Shown here piece by piece: positions 20,454 through 29,246 of a stretch of DNA of 64,000 nucleotides; the stretch's first letter is position 1; every line of letters begins with the position of its first letter. The notes beneath the pieces are model-generated. The model was not told where the DNA came from. It made no database searches and saw only the letters and a program-made list of their open reading frames with translations. Position numbers and translations under genes: made by a program. This DNA is from Pseudomonas chlororaphis subsp. aurantiaca. GTDB taxonomy: Bacteria; Pseudomonadota; Gammaproteobacteria; Pseudomonadales; Pseudomonadaceae. The stretch lies in the NCBI RefSeq assembly GCF_013466605.1, contig NZ_CP059162.1:6076001-6140000 (forward strand), in the 5' to 3' direction.

Positions 20454-21770
20454 ATGGGCCAGTGGCTCGACGGAATAACCGGCTGGCTGACGATGAATCC
20501 CCAATGGCTGGCGGCAGCCGTGTTCATCGTCGCCTGCGTCGAATGCCTGGCGATTGCCGGCCTGATCGTACCTGGCACCGTGCTGCTGTTCGCCATCGCC
20601 GTAATGGCCGGCAGCGGCGCCCTGTCCCTGGGTGAAACCCTGGCGCTGGGGTTCTTCGGCGGCTTGCTCGGGGATGTGGTGTCCTACCTGCTGGGCCGGC
20701 GTTTTCACCAGAACATTCGTCGCCTGCCGGGCCTGCGCCATCACCCGGAATGGATCAACGGCGCCGAAGCCTATTTCCAGCGTTATGGCATCGCCAGCCT
20801 GTTGGTCGGACGCTTTATCGGTCCCTTGCGCCCCATGCTGCCGATGGTCGCCGGCATGTTCGACATGTCGTTCCCGCGTTTTTTCTCTGTCAGCCTGCTG
20901 GCCGCGGCCGGCTGGACCGTCGCCTACCTGCTGCCGGGCTGGGCCACGGGCGCGGCGATCCGCCTGCCCTTGCCTGAAGGCTTCTGGCCGCAGGCGGGAA
21001 TAGTCGCCGCCAGCATCGCCATACTGCTGGGCCTGAGCATCAACAGCACCGTGCGCCGGCATCGCAAGGCCAGCCCGCTGGTGGCAGGCCTCAGCCTGGC
21101 GATCCTGGCAGGGTTGTTCATCGGTTATCCCTACCTGAACCATTTCGATCAGGGCCTGATAGCACTGGTCCAGGAACACCGTAGCCCACCATTGGACGAG
21201 GTGATGGTGGTGCTCACCCAGTTCGGCGAGTTCCGCACCATGCTGTTTGCCAGCGCCCTGGTCACCCTGCTGTTGCTGGTTGCCCGGCAATGGCGGCAAG
21301 CGATTTTCGCGGGCGCCACGCTGCTGTGCACCGCGCTGGCCAACACCGGCACCAAACTCTTTTTCGCCCGCGTGCGCCCGGAAGTCCTGGCCGACCCACT
21401 GACCAGCTACAGCATGCCCAGCGGCCACAGCTCCGGTTCGTTCGCCCTGTTCCTGACCCTGGCGGTGCTCGCCGGTCGCGGCCAGCCGCCACGCATGCGC
21501 CTGACCTGGCTGCTGCTGGGCTGTCTGCCGGCGGCCGTAATTGCCGTGTCGCGGATTTACCTGGGCGCGCATTGGCCTTCCGACATCCTTGCTGGCGCCA
21601 TGCTTGCCGCCTGCGTGTGCGCCGCCAGCCTGTGGGTCGCCCAGCGCCAGACCCCGCTGGAACCCATGCCGGCCAAGATCTGGTGGCTGGTATTGCCGGC
21701 GCTGATCGCGTTGTTCGGTTTCGAAGCAGTCAGGCATCTGCCGCACGCCATGCTGCGTTATGCGTATTGA
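20454..21770 (+). CDS. Bifunctional DedA-family / PAP2 phosphatase membrane protein
   Basis: A fusion of an N-terminal DedA/SNARE-associated domain (about 1-190) and a C-terminal PAP2 lipid phosphatase (about 230-420). The DedA part has the re-entrant loop around GLIVPGTVLLF and the GRFIGPLRPMLPMVAG motif. The PAP2 triad motifs are present: KLFFARVRP (from Lys301), PSGH (322-325) and SRIYLGAH (366-373). DedA proteins recycle lipid carriers and PAP2 enzymes dephosphorylate undecaprenyl pyrophosphate, so the fusion probably couples flipping and dephosphorylation. That coupling is an inference. A second DedA-only gene lies at 37725. Confidence 0.92.
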   Translation: MGQWLDGITGWLTMNPQWLAAAVFIVACVECLAIAGLIVPGTVLLFAIAVMAGSGALSLGETLALGFFGGLLGDVVSYLLGRRFHQNIRRLPGLRHHPEWINGAEAYFQRYGIASLLVGRFIGPLRPMLPMVAGMFDMSFPRFFSVSLLAAAGWTVAYLLPGWATGAAIRLPLPEGFWPQAGIVAASIAILLGLSINSTVRRHRKASPLVAGLSLAILAGLFIGYPYLNHFDQGLIALVQEHRSPPLDEVMVVLTQFGEFRTMLFASALVTLLLLVARQWRQAIFAGATLLCTALANTGTKLFFARVRPEVLADPLTSYSMPSGHSSGSFALFLTLAVLAGRGQPPRMRLTWLLLGCLPAAVIAVSRIYLGAHWPSDILAGAMLAACVCAASLWVAQRQTPLEPMPAKIWWLVLPALIALFGFEAVRHLPHAMLRYAY

Positions 21771-21789
21771 GGTTTTGTAGCCACGAGGA

Positions 21790-22380
21790 TCAGGCGAACA
21801 GTTCGCCCTGCAATTCGTCCAGCAGGGCCTGGATCGCATCCAGGCGTTGTTGCGGATCGTCCAGTTGCAGCAGGTCGATCTTGTCCAGTTCGGAGAATGG
21901 CAACAGATAAGCCAACTGGTTGGCCAGCGACTGCTGGCCGCTGGCTTCGGTGCCCATGTTCAGGGCTTCGACCATCGGGTGCTCGGCCAGCGCCTTGAGC
22001 AAGGCGATCAGGTCCCCGTCTTCCTCCTGCAGCGGCCGCTCCGGCGCCTCGCCCAGCCACTCGACTTCAGCCACCCGCAACTGATCGCGCTGCACTTCGC
22101 TGCTCAGCACCCGAAAACGCCGCCCGCCCTTGACCCGAATCCCCAGCAGACCGTTGTCCTGCTGATGGAAGTCGGTGATCAGCGCTTCGCAGCCCACCCG
22201 TGCGAAACCTTCAGGGGCGATGCCCACCTCTTCGCCTTCAAGGATGCACACCACGCCGAAGCCACAGCCCTGTTTCATGCAGCGACCGATCATGTCCAGA
22301 TAGCGCGCCTCGAAAATCTGCAAATCGAGAATGCAGTCGGGGAACAGCACCGTGTTCAGCGGGAAAAGCGCCAGGCTCAT
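21790..22380 (-). CDS. LON substrate-binding-domain protein
   Basis: A 196-residue protein carrying only the N-terminal LON domain, without the AAA+ ATPase and Ser-Lys protease domains. The family opening LFPLNTVLFPDCILDLQIFE follows the start at MSLALFPL; an in-frame extension of 20 codons upstream is Arg/Trp-rich and rejected. Such stand-alone LON-domain proteins are widespread, but their function is not established. It is convergent with the DedA-PAP2 gene and follows the lrgB-like gene by 10 bases. Confidence 0.88.
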   Translation of the reverse strand: MSLALFPLNTVLFPDCILDLQIFEARYLDMIGRCMKQGCGFGVVCILEGEEVGIAPEGFARVGCEALITDFHQQDNGLLGIRVKGGRRFRVLSSEVQRDQLRVAEVEWLGEAPERPLQEEDGDLIALLKALAEHPMVEALNMGTEASGQQSLANQLAYLLPFSELDKIDLLQLDDPQQRLDAIQALLDELQGELFA

Positions 22381-22390
22381 ACAGGTTTCC

Positions 22391-23107
22391 TTAAACCACC
22401 AATGACACCGCCAACGGCAGGAAGACCGCCGTGGCCACACCCATCAGACTCATCGCCAGCGCCGCGAAAGCACCGCACTCGTCACTTTCCTGCAAGGCCA
22501 CCGAAGTGCCCACCGCGTGAGCCGTCATGCCCAGCGCCATGCCTCGGGCTTCCGGGCTATGCACCTGCAGGCGGTTGAGGATGGCCGGGCCGAAAATCGC
22601 CCCGATCACCCCGGTGATCAATACGAATACCGCAGCCAGCGCTGCGACCCCGCCAATCTGTTCGGCCACCAGCATGGCGATCGGCGAGGTCACCGATTTC
22701 GGCGCCATGGTCATCAGGATCATGTTCTCGGCACCGAACCACCACCCCAGCAGTACGCCCAGGCCGGTGGCGACCACCCCTCCAATCACCAGCGTAGTAA
22801 ATATCGGCCAGAACAACTGCCGAATCCGCCGCAGGTTGAGGTACAGCGGTACGGCCAGCGCCACCGTGGCCGGGCCCAGGAGAATGCTGAGGATCTCCGT
22901 GCTCTTGCGGTACTCGGCATAGCTCAGGCCACAGCCCAGCAGCACACCGATCACCAGCACCATGGAGACCAGCACCGGCTGCAGAAAGATCCAGCGGGTT
23001 TTCTCGAAGGCCGCGAGCACTAGTTGATAGGCGCCCAGGGTAATGCCGATGCCGAACAAGGGATGGTGGATCACCGACGCCCAGGCGCCCTGCCAGTCGA
23101 ACATCAT
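22391..23107 (-). CDS. lrgB: LrgB/CidB-family membrane protein
   Basis: A 238-residue integral membrane protein of the LrgB/YohK family, paired with CidA/LrgA holin-like proteins and linked to murein hydrolase control and pyruvate transport in other bacteria. It has several helices and the conserved GPATVALAVPLY and MTAHAVGTS segments. The start ATG at 23107 overlaps the preceding gene (ATGATG); the next ATG is also possible. The longer upstream frame overlaps the lrgA-like gene entirely and is not real. Confidence 0.93.
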   Translation of the reverse strand: MMFDWQGAWASVIHHPLFGIGITLGAYQLVLAAFEKTRWIFLQPVLVSMVLVIGVLLGCGLSYAEYRKSTEILSILLGPATVALAVPLYLNLRRIRQLFWPIFTTLVIGGVVATGLGVLLGWWFGAENMILMTMAPKSVTSPIAMLVAEQIGGVAALAAVFVLITGVIGAIFGPAILNRLQVHSPEARGMALGMTAHAVGTSVALQESDECGAFAALAMSLMGVATAVFLPLAVSLVV

Positions 23108-23466
23108 TGGCCGCCCTCCCGATGTCCGTGGCGCTTGACCAGCCGCTGCATCAGCACGCCGACGAAGGCCATGGAGATCACCAGCGACAACACCAGGGCG
23201 CCGACTATCGCCCAGAAATCCGCGGCGATATCCACCGCGTACACCATCACCCCCACCGCGGGCGGCACCAGCAACAGGGGCAGGTAACGCAGGAGACTGG
23301 AGGCGGCCAGGTTCAGCGGCTCGCCCACCTCGCCACGCGCCACCAGGAAGATCAGCAGCAACAGCAGACCGACAATGGGCCCCGGCAGGATCGGCAGCAA
23401 CAGATGATTGATCGCCGTGCCGAGCAATTGAAACAGCACCAGCCATGTCAGACCGCGTAACAACAT
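23104..23466 (-). CDS. cidA: CidA/LrgA-family holin-like protein
   Basis: A 120-residue, four-helix membrane protein with the family features GTAINHLLLPILPGPIVGLLL in helix 2 and PPAVGVM before helix 4, and a basic tail. It is translationally coupled to the lrgB-like gene by a 4-base overlap. Together the pair forms the small holin/antiholin-like unit found in this position in pseudomonads. Confidence 0.92.
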   Translation of the reverse strand: MLLRGLTWLVLFQLLGTAINHLLLPILPGPIVGLLLLLIFLVARGEVGEPLNLAASSLLRYLPLLLVPPAVGVMVYAVDIAADFWAIVGALVLSLVISMAFVGVLMQRLVKRHGHREGGQ

Positions 23467-23646
23467 CTCTCATCCCCCCGAAAAAACGCCGGGCATTATA
23501 AGCACGCGAACGCTATGAACCGGCATTCGCCAAAAGCATGGAAGGTTGACCGGAGCAAACCCCCATGATGATCTACAGTGGGTTGTCAGGGGGTACGCCC
23601 CCGCCCCTTTAGAACGATAAAACCGATGAACCCAAGGAGAGTCTCA

Positions 23647-24102
23647 ATGCCGTATGTTCCTGTTGCAGAGCTCAAAGATTATGTCGGAAAGGAACTAGGA
23701 CGTTCCGAATGGCTCACCATCGATCAGCAGCGTATCAACCTGTTCGCCGAAGCCACGGGTGACTTCCAGTTCATCCACGTAGACCCGATAAAAGCCGCCC
23801 AGACGCCGTTCGGCGGCACCATCGCCCACGGTTTCCTGTCGCTGTCGCTGATCCCGAAACTGATGGAAGACATCCTGATCCTGCCCGAGGGCCTGAAGAT
23901 GGCGGTCAACTACGGCCTGGACAGCGTGCGCTTCATCCAGCCGGTCAAGGTCGATTCCAGGGTCCGCCTCAAGGTCGACCTGGTGGACGTCACCGAGAAG
24001 AAACCCGGCCAATGGCTGCTCAAGGCCACCGCCACACTTGAAATCGAAGGCCAGGAAAAACCAGCCTACATCGCCGAGCCATTGTCCCTCTGCTTTGTCT
24101 GA
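23647..24102 (+). CDS. MaoC-family (R)-specific enoyl-CoA hydratase
   Basis: A single hot-dog-fold hydratase of 151 residues. The catalytic motif is ATGDFQFIHVDPIKA, with Asp and His, followed by PFGGTIAHGFL. This matches MaoC/PhaJ-type hydratases that make (R)-3-hydroxyacyl-CoA for polyhydroxyalkanoate or fatty-acid metabolism. The substrate cannot be read from sequence. AAGGAG lies 7 bases before the ATG; an in-frame codon at 23578 is a less likely start. Confidence 0.93.
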   Translation: MPYVPVAELKDYVGKELGRSEWLTIDQQRINLFAEATGDFQFIHVDPIKAAQTPFGGTIAHGFLSLSLIPKLMEDILILPEGLKMAVNYGLDSVRFIQPVKVDSRVRLKVDLVDVTEKKPGQWLLKATATLEIEGQEKPAYIAEPLSLCFV

Positions 24103-24114
24103 AACCTTCCTGAT

Positions 24115-24138
24115 GCGAAACAGCTCACGCTGTTTCGC
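24115..24138 (+). terminator. Hairpin after the MaoC gene
   Basis: GCGAAACAG and CTGTTTCGC form a perfect 9-bp stem with a CTCACG loop, 13 bases after the stop. No T tract follows, but a TATATATAAG stretch immediately downstream may be the -10 region of the next gene. Confidence 0.45.
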
Positions 24139-24205
24139 GCAGCCTCTCTATATATAAGCCTCGTTGCTGCGGCATACTCGGTCCCCTAATTATCCGGATC
24201 CCGCT

Positions 24206-25924
24206 ATGCGCCCACTTGTACCCCTGGCTCTGACCCTGTTGCTCACCGCATGTGGAGACGGCGAATCGCTGCTGCCTCCCGATGCCCGTCTGCCGGACGG
24301 TGGTCGCTACCGCGGCGATGTGGTCAACGGGTTGCTGCAGGGCCAGGGCCGCATCGACTACCCCAACGGCAGCTGGTATGCCGGCCAGTTCGACAGCGGC
24401 CAGTGGCATGGCCAGGGCGAATGGCACGGCAGCGACGGCGAGGTCTACCGCGGACAGTTCCAGCAGGGCATGTTCCACGGCCAGGGCAGCCTGACCACCA
24501 AGGACAGCAGCTACACCGGTGGTTTCAAACTGGGCCGGCGCGACGGTGAAGGCACCCTCAAGGAACGCGGCATGACCTACCGCGGCGAATTCAAGTCCGA
24601 CCTGTATTCCGGGCTCGGCCGCCTCGAGCTGGAAGACGGCAGCCAGTACCAGGGCCAGTTCTCCCGCGGCAAACCCAACGGCCAAGGCCAGCGCAGCGAT
24701 GCCAGCGGTAACCAGTTCAGCGGCCAGTTCGTCGACGGCCAGTTGGAAGGCAACGGCACTTTCAGCAGCGCCGAGGGCGATCTCTACGTCGGCGGCTTCA
24801 AACAGAACCAGCTCAGCGGCAAGGGCCGCTACGAAAACGCCGACGGCGATGTCTGGATCGGCCAGTTCAAGGAAGGCGCCCTCAGTGGCAAGGGTGAACT
24901 GATCGGCGTCGACGGCAGCCATTACATCGGCCGTTTCAGCGACTGGCGCTTCAGCGGCCAGGGCCGCCTGAACCTCAGCGACGGCAGCTTCTATATCGGT
25001 GGCTTCGAAGGCGACAACTACCAGGGTCACGGCGTGCTGGTGCTGCGCGATGGCACCGTGCAAAGCGGCGACTGGATCAACGGCCTGCGGGTTCGCGATG
25101 CCGACGGCCGACTGTTGCCCGACCCGCTGGAGACCGGCCTGCTGGCCCAGGGCCGCCTGCTCGACGACGCCCTCGGCGCGGTGCCGGCATCGACGCCCGC
25201 CATCGAACTCTACAGCCTGACGCTGGCCGGCGACGGCCAGCAAAGCGTGTTTCTGCGCGAGGCCGACTATGTCAGCAACATGCTCGTCACCCGCTTCGGC
25301 GCCTACGGGCAGATCCGCCTGGTCAACCACCGCGACCGCCTCGACAGCCGCCCCATGGCCACCCGGGAAAACCTGCGGCGCGCGGTACAGGTCCTGGCCG
25401 AACGCAGTGGTCCGGAAGACCTGCTGTTCATCTACCTGACCAGCCACGGCACCAGCGAACATGAACTGGTGCTCGACCAGCCGCGCCTGGAGCTGGCCGA
25501 CCTGCCGGCCGACGAGTTGGCCGCGGTGCTGGCGCCCCTGAAAAACCGCGACAAGATCATCGTGATCTCGGCCTGTTATTCCGGCGGGTTCATTCCCGCG
25601 CTCAAGGATGAGCGGACCCTGGTCATGACCGCTTCGCAAGCCGATCGCGTATCGTTCGGCTGCTCGGAAGAAGCCGACTTCACCTACTTCGGCGACGCCC
25701 TGTTCGCCCAGGCGCTGAACCAGACCGACGACCTGGAACAGGCCTTCAAGCTGGCCCGGGCGACCGTGGCCGAACGCGAACTGGCGGACAACTTCGAAGC
25801 CTCCGAACCGCAGATCTGGGCGCCCAAGGGGGTCTTGGCGCACTGGCAGCATCTGCGCAAGCAACAAGCACGAAAGGCGCTGCAAAGCGCCGCCAACGAC
25901 AGCAAGGAAGCAAAGAGCAACTAA
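24206..25924 (+). CDS. Lipoprotein with about 12 MORN repeats and a caspase-like (C13-type) protease domain
   Basis: A 572-residue secreted lipoprotein. The start MRPLVPLAL is followed by lipobox LLTAC. Residues about 30-310 are about a dozen consecutive MORN repeats of the form Y-x-G-x-F-x-x-G-x-x-x-G-x-G. After a linker, residues about 340-540 form a caspase/legumain-like domain with the catalytic His in YLTSHGTSE and Cys in ISACYSGG. The tail is Lys/Ala-rich. MORN repeats form elongated beta surfaces that bind lipids or proteins. The domains and dyad are seen; protease activity and substrate are inferred. Confidence 0.85.
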   Translation: MRPLVPLALTLLLTACGDGESLLPPDARLPDGGRYRGDVVNGLLQGQGRIDYPNGSWYAGQFDSGQWHGQGEWHGSDGEVYRGQFQQGMFHGQGSLTTKDSSYTGGFKLGRRDGEGTLKERGMTYRGEFKSDLYSGLGRLELEDGSQYQGQFSRGKPNGQGQRSDASGNQFSGQFVDGQLEGNGTFSSAEGDLYVGGFKQNQLSGKGRYENADGDVWIGQFKEGALSGKGELIGVDGSHYIGRFSDWRFSGQGRLNLSDGSFYIGGFEGDNYQGHGVLVLRDGTVQSGDWINGLRVRDADGRLLPDPLETGLLAQGRLLDDALGAVPASTPAIELYSLTLAGDGQQSVFLREADYVSNMLVTRFGAYGQIRLVNHRDRLDSRPMATRENLRRAVQVLAERSGPEDLLFIYLTSHGTSEHELVLDQPRLELADLPADELAAVLAPLKNRDKIIVISACYSGGFIPALKDERTLVMTASQADRVSFGCSEEADFTYFGDALFAQALNQTDDLEQAFKLARATVAERELADNFEASEPQIWAPKGVLAHWQHLRKQQARKALQSAANDSKEAKSN

Positions 25925-25952
25925 GCTGAAACAGTATCAAGGGGGAAACACT

Positions 25953-26594
25953 ATGTACTTGACGCCTCAGCATATCTTGCTCGCCGGCGCGACCGGCCTG
26001 ACTGGCGAGCACTTGCTCGACCGCCTGCTCAACGAACCCACGGTAACCCGCGTACTGGCGCCCAGCCGGCGCCCCTTGAGCGAACACCCCCGCCTGGAAA
26101 ACCCGGTCGGCGACCCGGCGATACTCCTGCCGCAGCTCAGCGGTCGGGTGGACCTGGCGTTCTGCTGCCTGGGCACCACCCTCAAGAAAGCTGGCTCCGA
26201 ACAGGCGTTCCGTGCCGTCGACCTGGACCTGGTGGTGGCCTTCGGCAAGCGCGCGCGGGAGATGGGTGCGCGGCACCTGGTCGTGATCAGCGCCCTGGGC
26301 GCGGACGCGAAATCCTCGATCTTCTACAACCGGGTCAAAGGCGAAATGGAACAGGCGCTAAAGGCCCAGGACTGGCCGCAACTGACCATTTGCCGGCCGT
26401 CGCTGCTGCTGGGCGAACGCCTCGAGCCGCGCCTTGCCGAACAGCTGGCCGGGCCGCTGTCCAAGCTGATTCCCGGCAAATACCACGGCATCGAAGCCTG
26501 CCATCTGGCCCGGGCCATGTGGCGCCTGGCACTGGAAGAGCAGGATGGCGTGCGGATCGTCGAGTCCGACGAGCTGCGCAAGCTGGGTAAATAA
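25953..26594 (+). CDS. NAD(P)-binding Rossmann protein of the TIP30/atypical-SDR type
   Basis: A 213-residue atypical short-chain dehydrogenase. The cofactor loop is [11 protein letters not shown] (13-23) and CLGTT follows the central strand. YNRVKGEME contains the Tyr and Lys of the YxxxK motif, and a CRPSLLLG segment follows. It resembles the HTATIP2/YwnB group of NAD(P)H-binding proteins, whose bacterial substrates are unknown. GGGGAA lies 8 bases before the ATG. It follows the MORN-caspase gene by 28 bases and may be cotranscribed with it. Confidence 0.88.
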   Translation: MYLTPQHILLAGATGLTGEHLLDRLLNEPTVTRVLAPSRRPLSEHPRLENPVGDPAILLPQLSGRVDLAFCCLGTTLKKAGSEQAFRAVDLDLVVAFGKRAREMGARHLVVISALGADAKSSIFYNRVKGEMEQALKAQDWPQLTICRPSLLLGERLEPRLAEQLAGPLSKLIPGKYHGIEACHLARAMWRLALEEQDGVRIVESDELRKLGK

Positions 26595-26650
26595 CGAACA
26601 TCAGAAAGCAACGCGGGCAAGCTCCGCGCCTGCAGAAGCATGTGCTTTTC

Positions 26651-26689
26651 TGTAGGAGCGAGTGGGCGGCGATCCGACTTGCCCGCGAA
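26651..26689. repeat. REP-like element
   Basis: TGTAGGAGCGAGTGGGCG...CTTGCCCGCGA matches the Pseudomonas REP pattern of two complementary half-sites. It sits between convergent genes. Confidence 0.55.
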
Positions 26690-26693
26690 GGAA

Positions 26694-26981
26694 TTACAAC
26701 CCGCCTGTAGCCTGAAACCCAACCCCCAATACCGTCAGCACCGACAGCGGCAACAGCAGCGTGTCGAGCAAGGCGCTGGCCGGCAGATCGACACCCGGAT
26801 AGCTCGGCGCTTCAGCCCCGAAGCGGTCCATCGGGCAACAGCCGCCCTGCATCACATACAGATCCAGGCGCGTCCCGGAATACACCACCGGCGCCCCCGG
26901 CTTGGCCGCGTTCAGCGTACGTGCCGTGGCGCAACCGCCCAGCTGCAGGGCGACCAGCAGGATCAGCAGCGACTTACTCAT
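26694..26981 (-). CDS. YceK/YidQ-family lipoprotein
   Basis: A 95-residue lipoprotein with signal [17 protein letters not shown] (Cys17). The family pattern is visible: TARTLN after the Cys, VYSGTRLDL, a Cys-Cys pair in the middle and a hydrophobic C-terminal segment ([14 protein letters not shown]). Members of DUF1375 are small outer-membrane lipoproteins of unknown role. The start lies just inside the end of ubiX, so the two genes are probably cotranscribed. Confidence 0.86.
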   Translation of the reverse strand: MSKSLLILLVALQLGGCATARTLNAAKPGAPVVYSGTRLDLYVMQGGCCPMDRFGAEAPSYPGVDLPASALLDTLLLPLSVLTVLGVGFQATGGL

Positions 26982-27606
26982 CGCTGCTCAGATGATGCTC
27001 GCCCCACCGCGGCAACATGTCCTGCGGGATGTTCAACAAGTTGAGAATCCGCGCCACGACAAAATCCACCAGGTCGTCGATGGTCTGCGGCTGGTGATAG
27101 AACCCCGGAGAGGCCGGCAGAATGGTCACGCCCATGTTCGACAGCTTGAGCATGTTCTCCAGATGGATGCTCGAGTAAGGCGCCTCGCGCGGCACCAGGA
27201 TCAACTGGCGGCGCTCCTTCAGGGTGACGTCCGCCGCGCGCTCGATCAGGTTGTTGCAAGCGCCCGTGGCGATGGCCGACAAGGTGCCGGTGGAGCAAGG
27301 CACCACCACCATCGCCGCCGGCGAGCCGGAGCCCGAGGCCACCGGCGACATCCAGTCTTCCTTGCCATACACGCGGATCTGCCCGGCAGCCGCACCGGTG
27401 TACTCGGTGAGGAAGGCCTGCATGGTCTGCGGCTTGGACGGCAGGGTCACGTCGGTCTCGGTCGCCATCACCAGCTGCGCGGCCTTGGAGATCAGGAAGT
27501 GCACTTCACGGTCTTCGCGCACCAGGCAATCGAGCAGGCGCAGGCCGTACTGGGCGCCCGAGGCGCCGGTCATCGCCAGGGTGATGCGTTCCGGGCCGTT
27601 GTTCAT
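26974..27606 (-). CDS. ubiX: Flavin prenyltransferase UbiX
   Basis: Makes prenylated FMN for UbiD-type decarboxylases, including the one in ubiquinone synthesis. A 210-residue protein with the flavin-binding opening [12 protein letters not shown], the Ser-rich [13 protein letters not shown] loop and [13 protein letters not shown]. The ATG at 27606 overlaps the mpl stop by 4 bases. A longer in-frame extension runs into mpl and is not credible. Confidence 0.96.
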   Translation of the reverse strand: MNNGPERITLAMTGASGAQYGLRLLDCLVREDREVHFLISKAAQLVMATETDVTLPSKPQTMQAFLTEYTGAAAGQIRVYGKEDWMSPVASGSGSPAAMVVVPCSTGTLSAIATGACNNLIERAADVTLKERRQLILVPREAPYSSIHLENMLKLSNMGVTILPASPGFYHQPQTIDDLVDFVVARILNLLNIPQDMLPRWGEHHLSSDE

Positions 27607-28952
27607 CGCAGTGCCTCGGCCAGCTTGCCGTGCAGGCCGCCAAAGCCGCCGTTGCTCATGATCACCACGTGAGTACCCGACTTGGCCTGGCTCTTCACTC
27701 GCTCGATGATGCCTTCCAGGGAATCGCTGACAATCGATGGCACGGTGCACAGCGCGGCGGTGGCGCCCAGGTCCCAGCCAAGGTTGGCCGGCGAATACCA
27801 GACCACCTGATCGGCCTGGTTGACGCTTTCCGGCAGCCCGTCACGGTGAGCGCCGAGCTTCATGGAGTTGGAGCGCGGTTCGATGATCGCAATCAACGGC
27901 GCATCGCCGATGTGCTTGCGCAGGCCGTCCAGGGTAGTGGCGATGGCGGTCGGGTGGTGAGCGAAGTCGTCGTAGATGGTGATGCCGTGGACTTCAGCGA
28001 CCTTCTCCATCCGCCGCTTGACGCTCTTGAACGCGCTCAGCGCAGCAATGCCCACCGCCGGCACTACGCCGACATGGCGCGCCGCGGCCAGGGTGGCCAG
28101 AGCGTTGGCGACGTTGTGCTGGCCGGTCAGGTCCCACTCGACCACGCCTTGAGCCTCGCCCTCGAACATTACTTCGAACTTCGAGCCGTCCTCACTGAGC
28201 AGCTTGACCTGCCATTGGCCGCCCGCGCCGGTGGTTTGCACCGGGGTCCAGCAGCCCATGTCGATCACTCGCAACAAGGCCGGCTCGGTGGTCGGGTGGA
28301 TGACCAGGCCTTCGCTCGGGATGGTCCGCACCAGGTGGTGGAACTGCCGTTCGATAGCCGGCAGATCGGGGAAGATGTCTGCGTGATCGAACTCGAGATT
28401 GTTCAGGATCGCCGTGCGCGGACGGTAGTGCACGAACTTCGAGCGCTTGTCGAAGAAGGCGCTGTCGTATTCATCGGCTTCAATCACGAAGAACGGCGTG
28501 CCGCCCAGGCGGGCCGACACCGAGAAATTCTGCGGCACGCCACCGATCAGGAAGCCCGGGCTCATGCCCGCATGCTCCAGCACCCAGGCCAGCATGCTGC
28601 TGGTGGTGGTCTTGCCGTGGGTGCCGGCGACCGCCAGTACCCAGCGGCCTTGCAACACATGGTCGGCCAGCCATTGCGGGCCGGAAACATAGGGCAGGCC
28701 CTTGTTCAGCACATATTCCACCGCCGGGTTGCCGCGGGACATGGCATTGCCGATCACCACCAGGTCCGGCGCCGGGTCAAGCTGGGCCGGGTCGTAGCCC
28801 TGGGTCAACTCGATGCCCTGGGCTTCGAGTTGGGTGCTCATCGGCGGGTAGACGTTGGCATCGGAGCCGGTGACATGATGGCCCAGCTCTTTGGCCAGAA
28901 CCGCCATCGAGCCCATGAAGGTGCCGCAAATACCGAGAATATGAATGTGCAT
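27603..28952 (-). CDS. mpl: UDP-N-acetylmuramate:L-alanyl-gamma-D-glutamyl-meso-diaminopimelate ligase
   Basis: Murein-peptide recycling ligase that attaches the recovered tripeptide to UDP-MurNAc. A Mur-ligase-fold protein of 449 residues with the UDP-binding opening [13 protein letters not shown] and the ATP loop [11 protein letters not shown] (about 111-121). The start MHIHILG is the family N-terminus; an ATG 18 codons upstream is rejected. Together with ldcA (7067) it gives the window two steps of murein recycling. Confidence 0.96.
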   Translation of the reverse strand: MHIHILGICGTFMGSMAVLAKELGHHVTGSDANVYPPMSTQLEAQGIELTQGYDPAQLDPAPDLVVIGNAMSRGNPAVEYVLNKGLPYVSGPQWLADHVLQGRWVLAVAGTHGKTTTSSMLAWVLEHAGMSPGFLIGGVPQNFSVSARLGGTPFFVIEADEYDSAFFDKRSKFVHYRPRTAILNNLEFDHADIFPDLPAIERQFHHLVRTIPSEGLVIHPTTEPALLRVIDMGCWTPVQTTGAGGQWQVKLLSEDGSKFEVMFEGEAQGVVEWDLTGQHNVANALATLAAARHVGVVPAVGIAALSAFKSVKRRMEKVAEVHGITIYDDFAHHPTAIATTLDGLRKHIGDAPLIAIIEPRSNSMKLGAHRDGLPESVNQADQVVWYSPANLGWDLGATAALCTVPSIVSDSLEGIIERVKSQAKSGTHVVIMSNGGFGGLHGKLAEALR

Positions 28953-29143
28953 AGTCGACCTCGTAAAACATCGAGGCAGGTTAGCGTAGAGGGCTGCAAA
29001 TCGCACTCTTTAGCTGATGGGGGAACACACGGTTGTCACTGCCGGAGGCTATGACAAGTTCTGTGGGGCTTTTGCCGGGGAATCGCCCGAACGCGGCTGG
29101 AGCCTTGGGCCGCGATTACCAGTGTATCGGCGGCTGCGCCGCC

Positions 29144-29222
29144 TATCGCGAGCAAGCTTCGCTCCTACAGATACAGTGCGCACTCCTGTAGGAGCAGCCG
29201 GTCGACGCTCGATTGCTCGCGA
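29144..29222. repeat. Inverted pair of REP elements
   Basis: ATCGCGAGCAAGCTTCGCTC...CTACAG is mirrored by CTGTAGGAGC...TTGCTCGCGAT about 20 bases later. This REP doublet occupies much of the 294-base gap between mpl and the sigma54 regulator. I see nothing else coding in that gap. Confidence 0.65.
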
Positions 29223-29246
29223 TGAACGCTGACGCGGTCTCATGTC

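Noticed and set aside
22391..23473. A 360-codon version of the LrgB-like gene
   Set aside because: The extra N-terminal part lies over the CidA/LrgA-like gene in another frame and has Arg/Gly-rich shadow composition.
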